Shown piece by piece: positions 63,129-63,300 of a stretch of 63,300 bases of DNA. The stretch covers positions 1 through 63,300 of the forward strand of contig JAKIHM010000013.1 of NCBI GenBank assembly GCA_021608145.1, in the 5' to 3' direction. The notes beneath the pieces were generated by a model, which saw only the letters and a program-made list of their open reading frames with translations, was not told the DNA's origin and did not search any database. Position numbers and translations under genes: made by a program. Position 1 is the first letter of the stretch. Every line of letters starts with the position of its first letter. Source of the DNA: Thermovorax subterraneus (GTDB lineage Bacteria > Bacillota > Thermosediminibacteria > Thermosediminibacterales > Thermosediminibacteraceae).

Positions 63129-63245
63129 ATCATCACCTCAAAATTTCATTACATAACCTCCAGGCAATAATGTTGTAATGTCAAATTAGGGCACCAAATT
63201 CACATACCTATGGCCTCTAAAACATTGAAACTAAAAGTTTTTCGG

Positions 63246-63265
63246 AAAAAAGGAGGATTCCCTCC
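63246..63265 (-). terminator. Terminator upstream of topA
   Basis: On the minus strand GGAGG, a four-base loop, then CCTCC and a run of six T (stem arms 63261-63265 and 63252-63256). It would end the transcript of the gene beyond the right edge. The remaining 63129-63245 stretch holds a TTGACA at 63179-63184 without a matching -10, and no gene. Confidence 0.7.
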
Positions 63266-63300
63266 CCTTGGTGTCGTAGGTAGTAGTTGCCAAAACAAAT

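Overview
The window looks like core chromosome of a low-GC, spore-forming, flagellated Firmicute, most likely an anaerobic clostridial or Thermoanaerobacterales-type organism. The evidence is an alpha/beta-type small acid-soluble spore protein, YunB, CodY, MutS2, KtrAB, a thrS T-box, TrmFO, and a Firmicute fla/che operon with FliY, CheC, CheD and SigD-type FliA. The genus is an inference only: 79 bases of 16S rRNA are too few to place it. I see no phage, insertion sequence, CRISPR or plasmid gene.

Left part (1-22,800), nearly all on the minus strand. It opens with the 5' end of a 16S rRNA gene and its tandem consensus promoters, then yunB and tyrS. A divergent class A penicillin-binding protein is the only plus-strand gene here. 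Next come mutS2 with a DUF523 gene, polX, zapA, pheST, an rRNA 2'-O-methyltransferase and ktrAB. The infC-rpmI-rplT operon has its own attenuator leader and an ATT start codon. Then follow thrS with a T-box, a DUF445 membrane protein, seven tRNA genes behind one strong promoter, the SASP gene and hisC.

Island 22,870-26,464 on the plus strand is an iron-sulfur and tRNA thiolation set: an Nfu scaffold, the regulator IscR, cysteine desulfurase, an IscU scaffold and MnmA. IscS supplies sulfur both to cluster assembly and to MnmA.

Right part (26,477-55,850), minus strand, is a compact fla/che operon of about 29 kb. In transcription order it is flgB-flgC-fliE-fliF-fliG-fliH-fliI-fliJ-motE-fliK-flgD-(TIGR02530)-flgE-flbD-motA-motB-fliL-fliM-fliY-cheY-fliO-fliP-fliQ-fliR-flhB-flhA-flhF-flhG-pilZ-cheA-cheW-cheC-cheD-fliA-DUF342-small protein. 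It builds the basal body, export gate, hook, stator and switch, together with chemotaxis signalling and the late sigma factor. Upstream is the conserved Firmicute run topA-trmFO-xerC-hslV-hslU-codY (55,916-63,128).

No wholly new system is evident. The points most worth a second look are: motA split by a -1 frameshift at a run of five G; a PolX whose three polymerase aspartates are replaced while its PHP nuclease site is intact; a pheST leader with an attenuator but no T-box; a tyrS terminator that contains the yunB ribosome binding site; an unusual G3 motif in FlhF; and flgE bracketed by two structured RNA segments.
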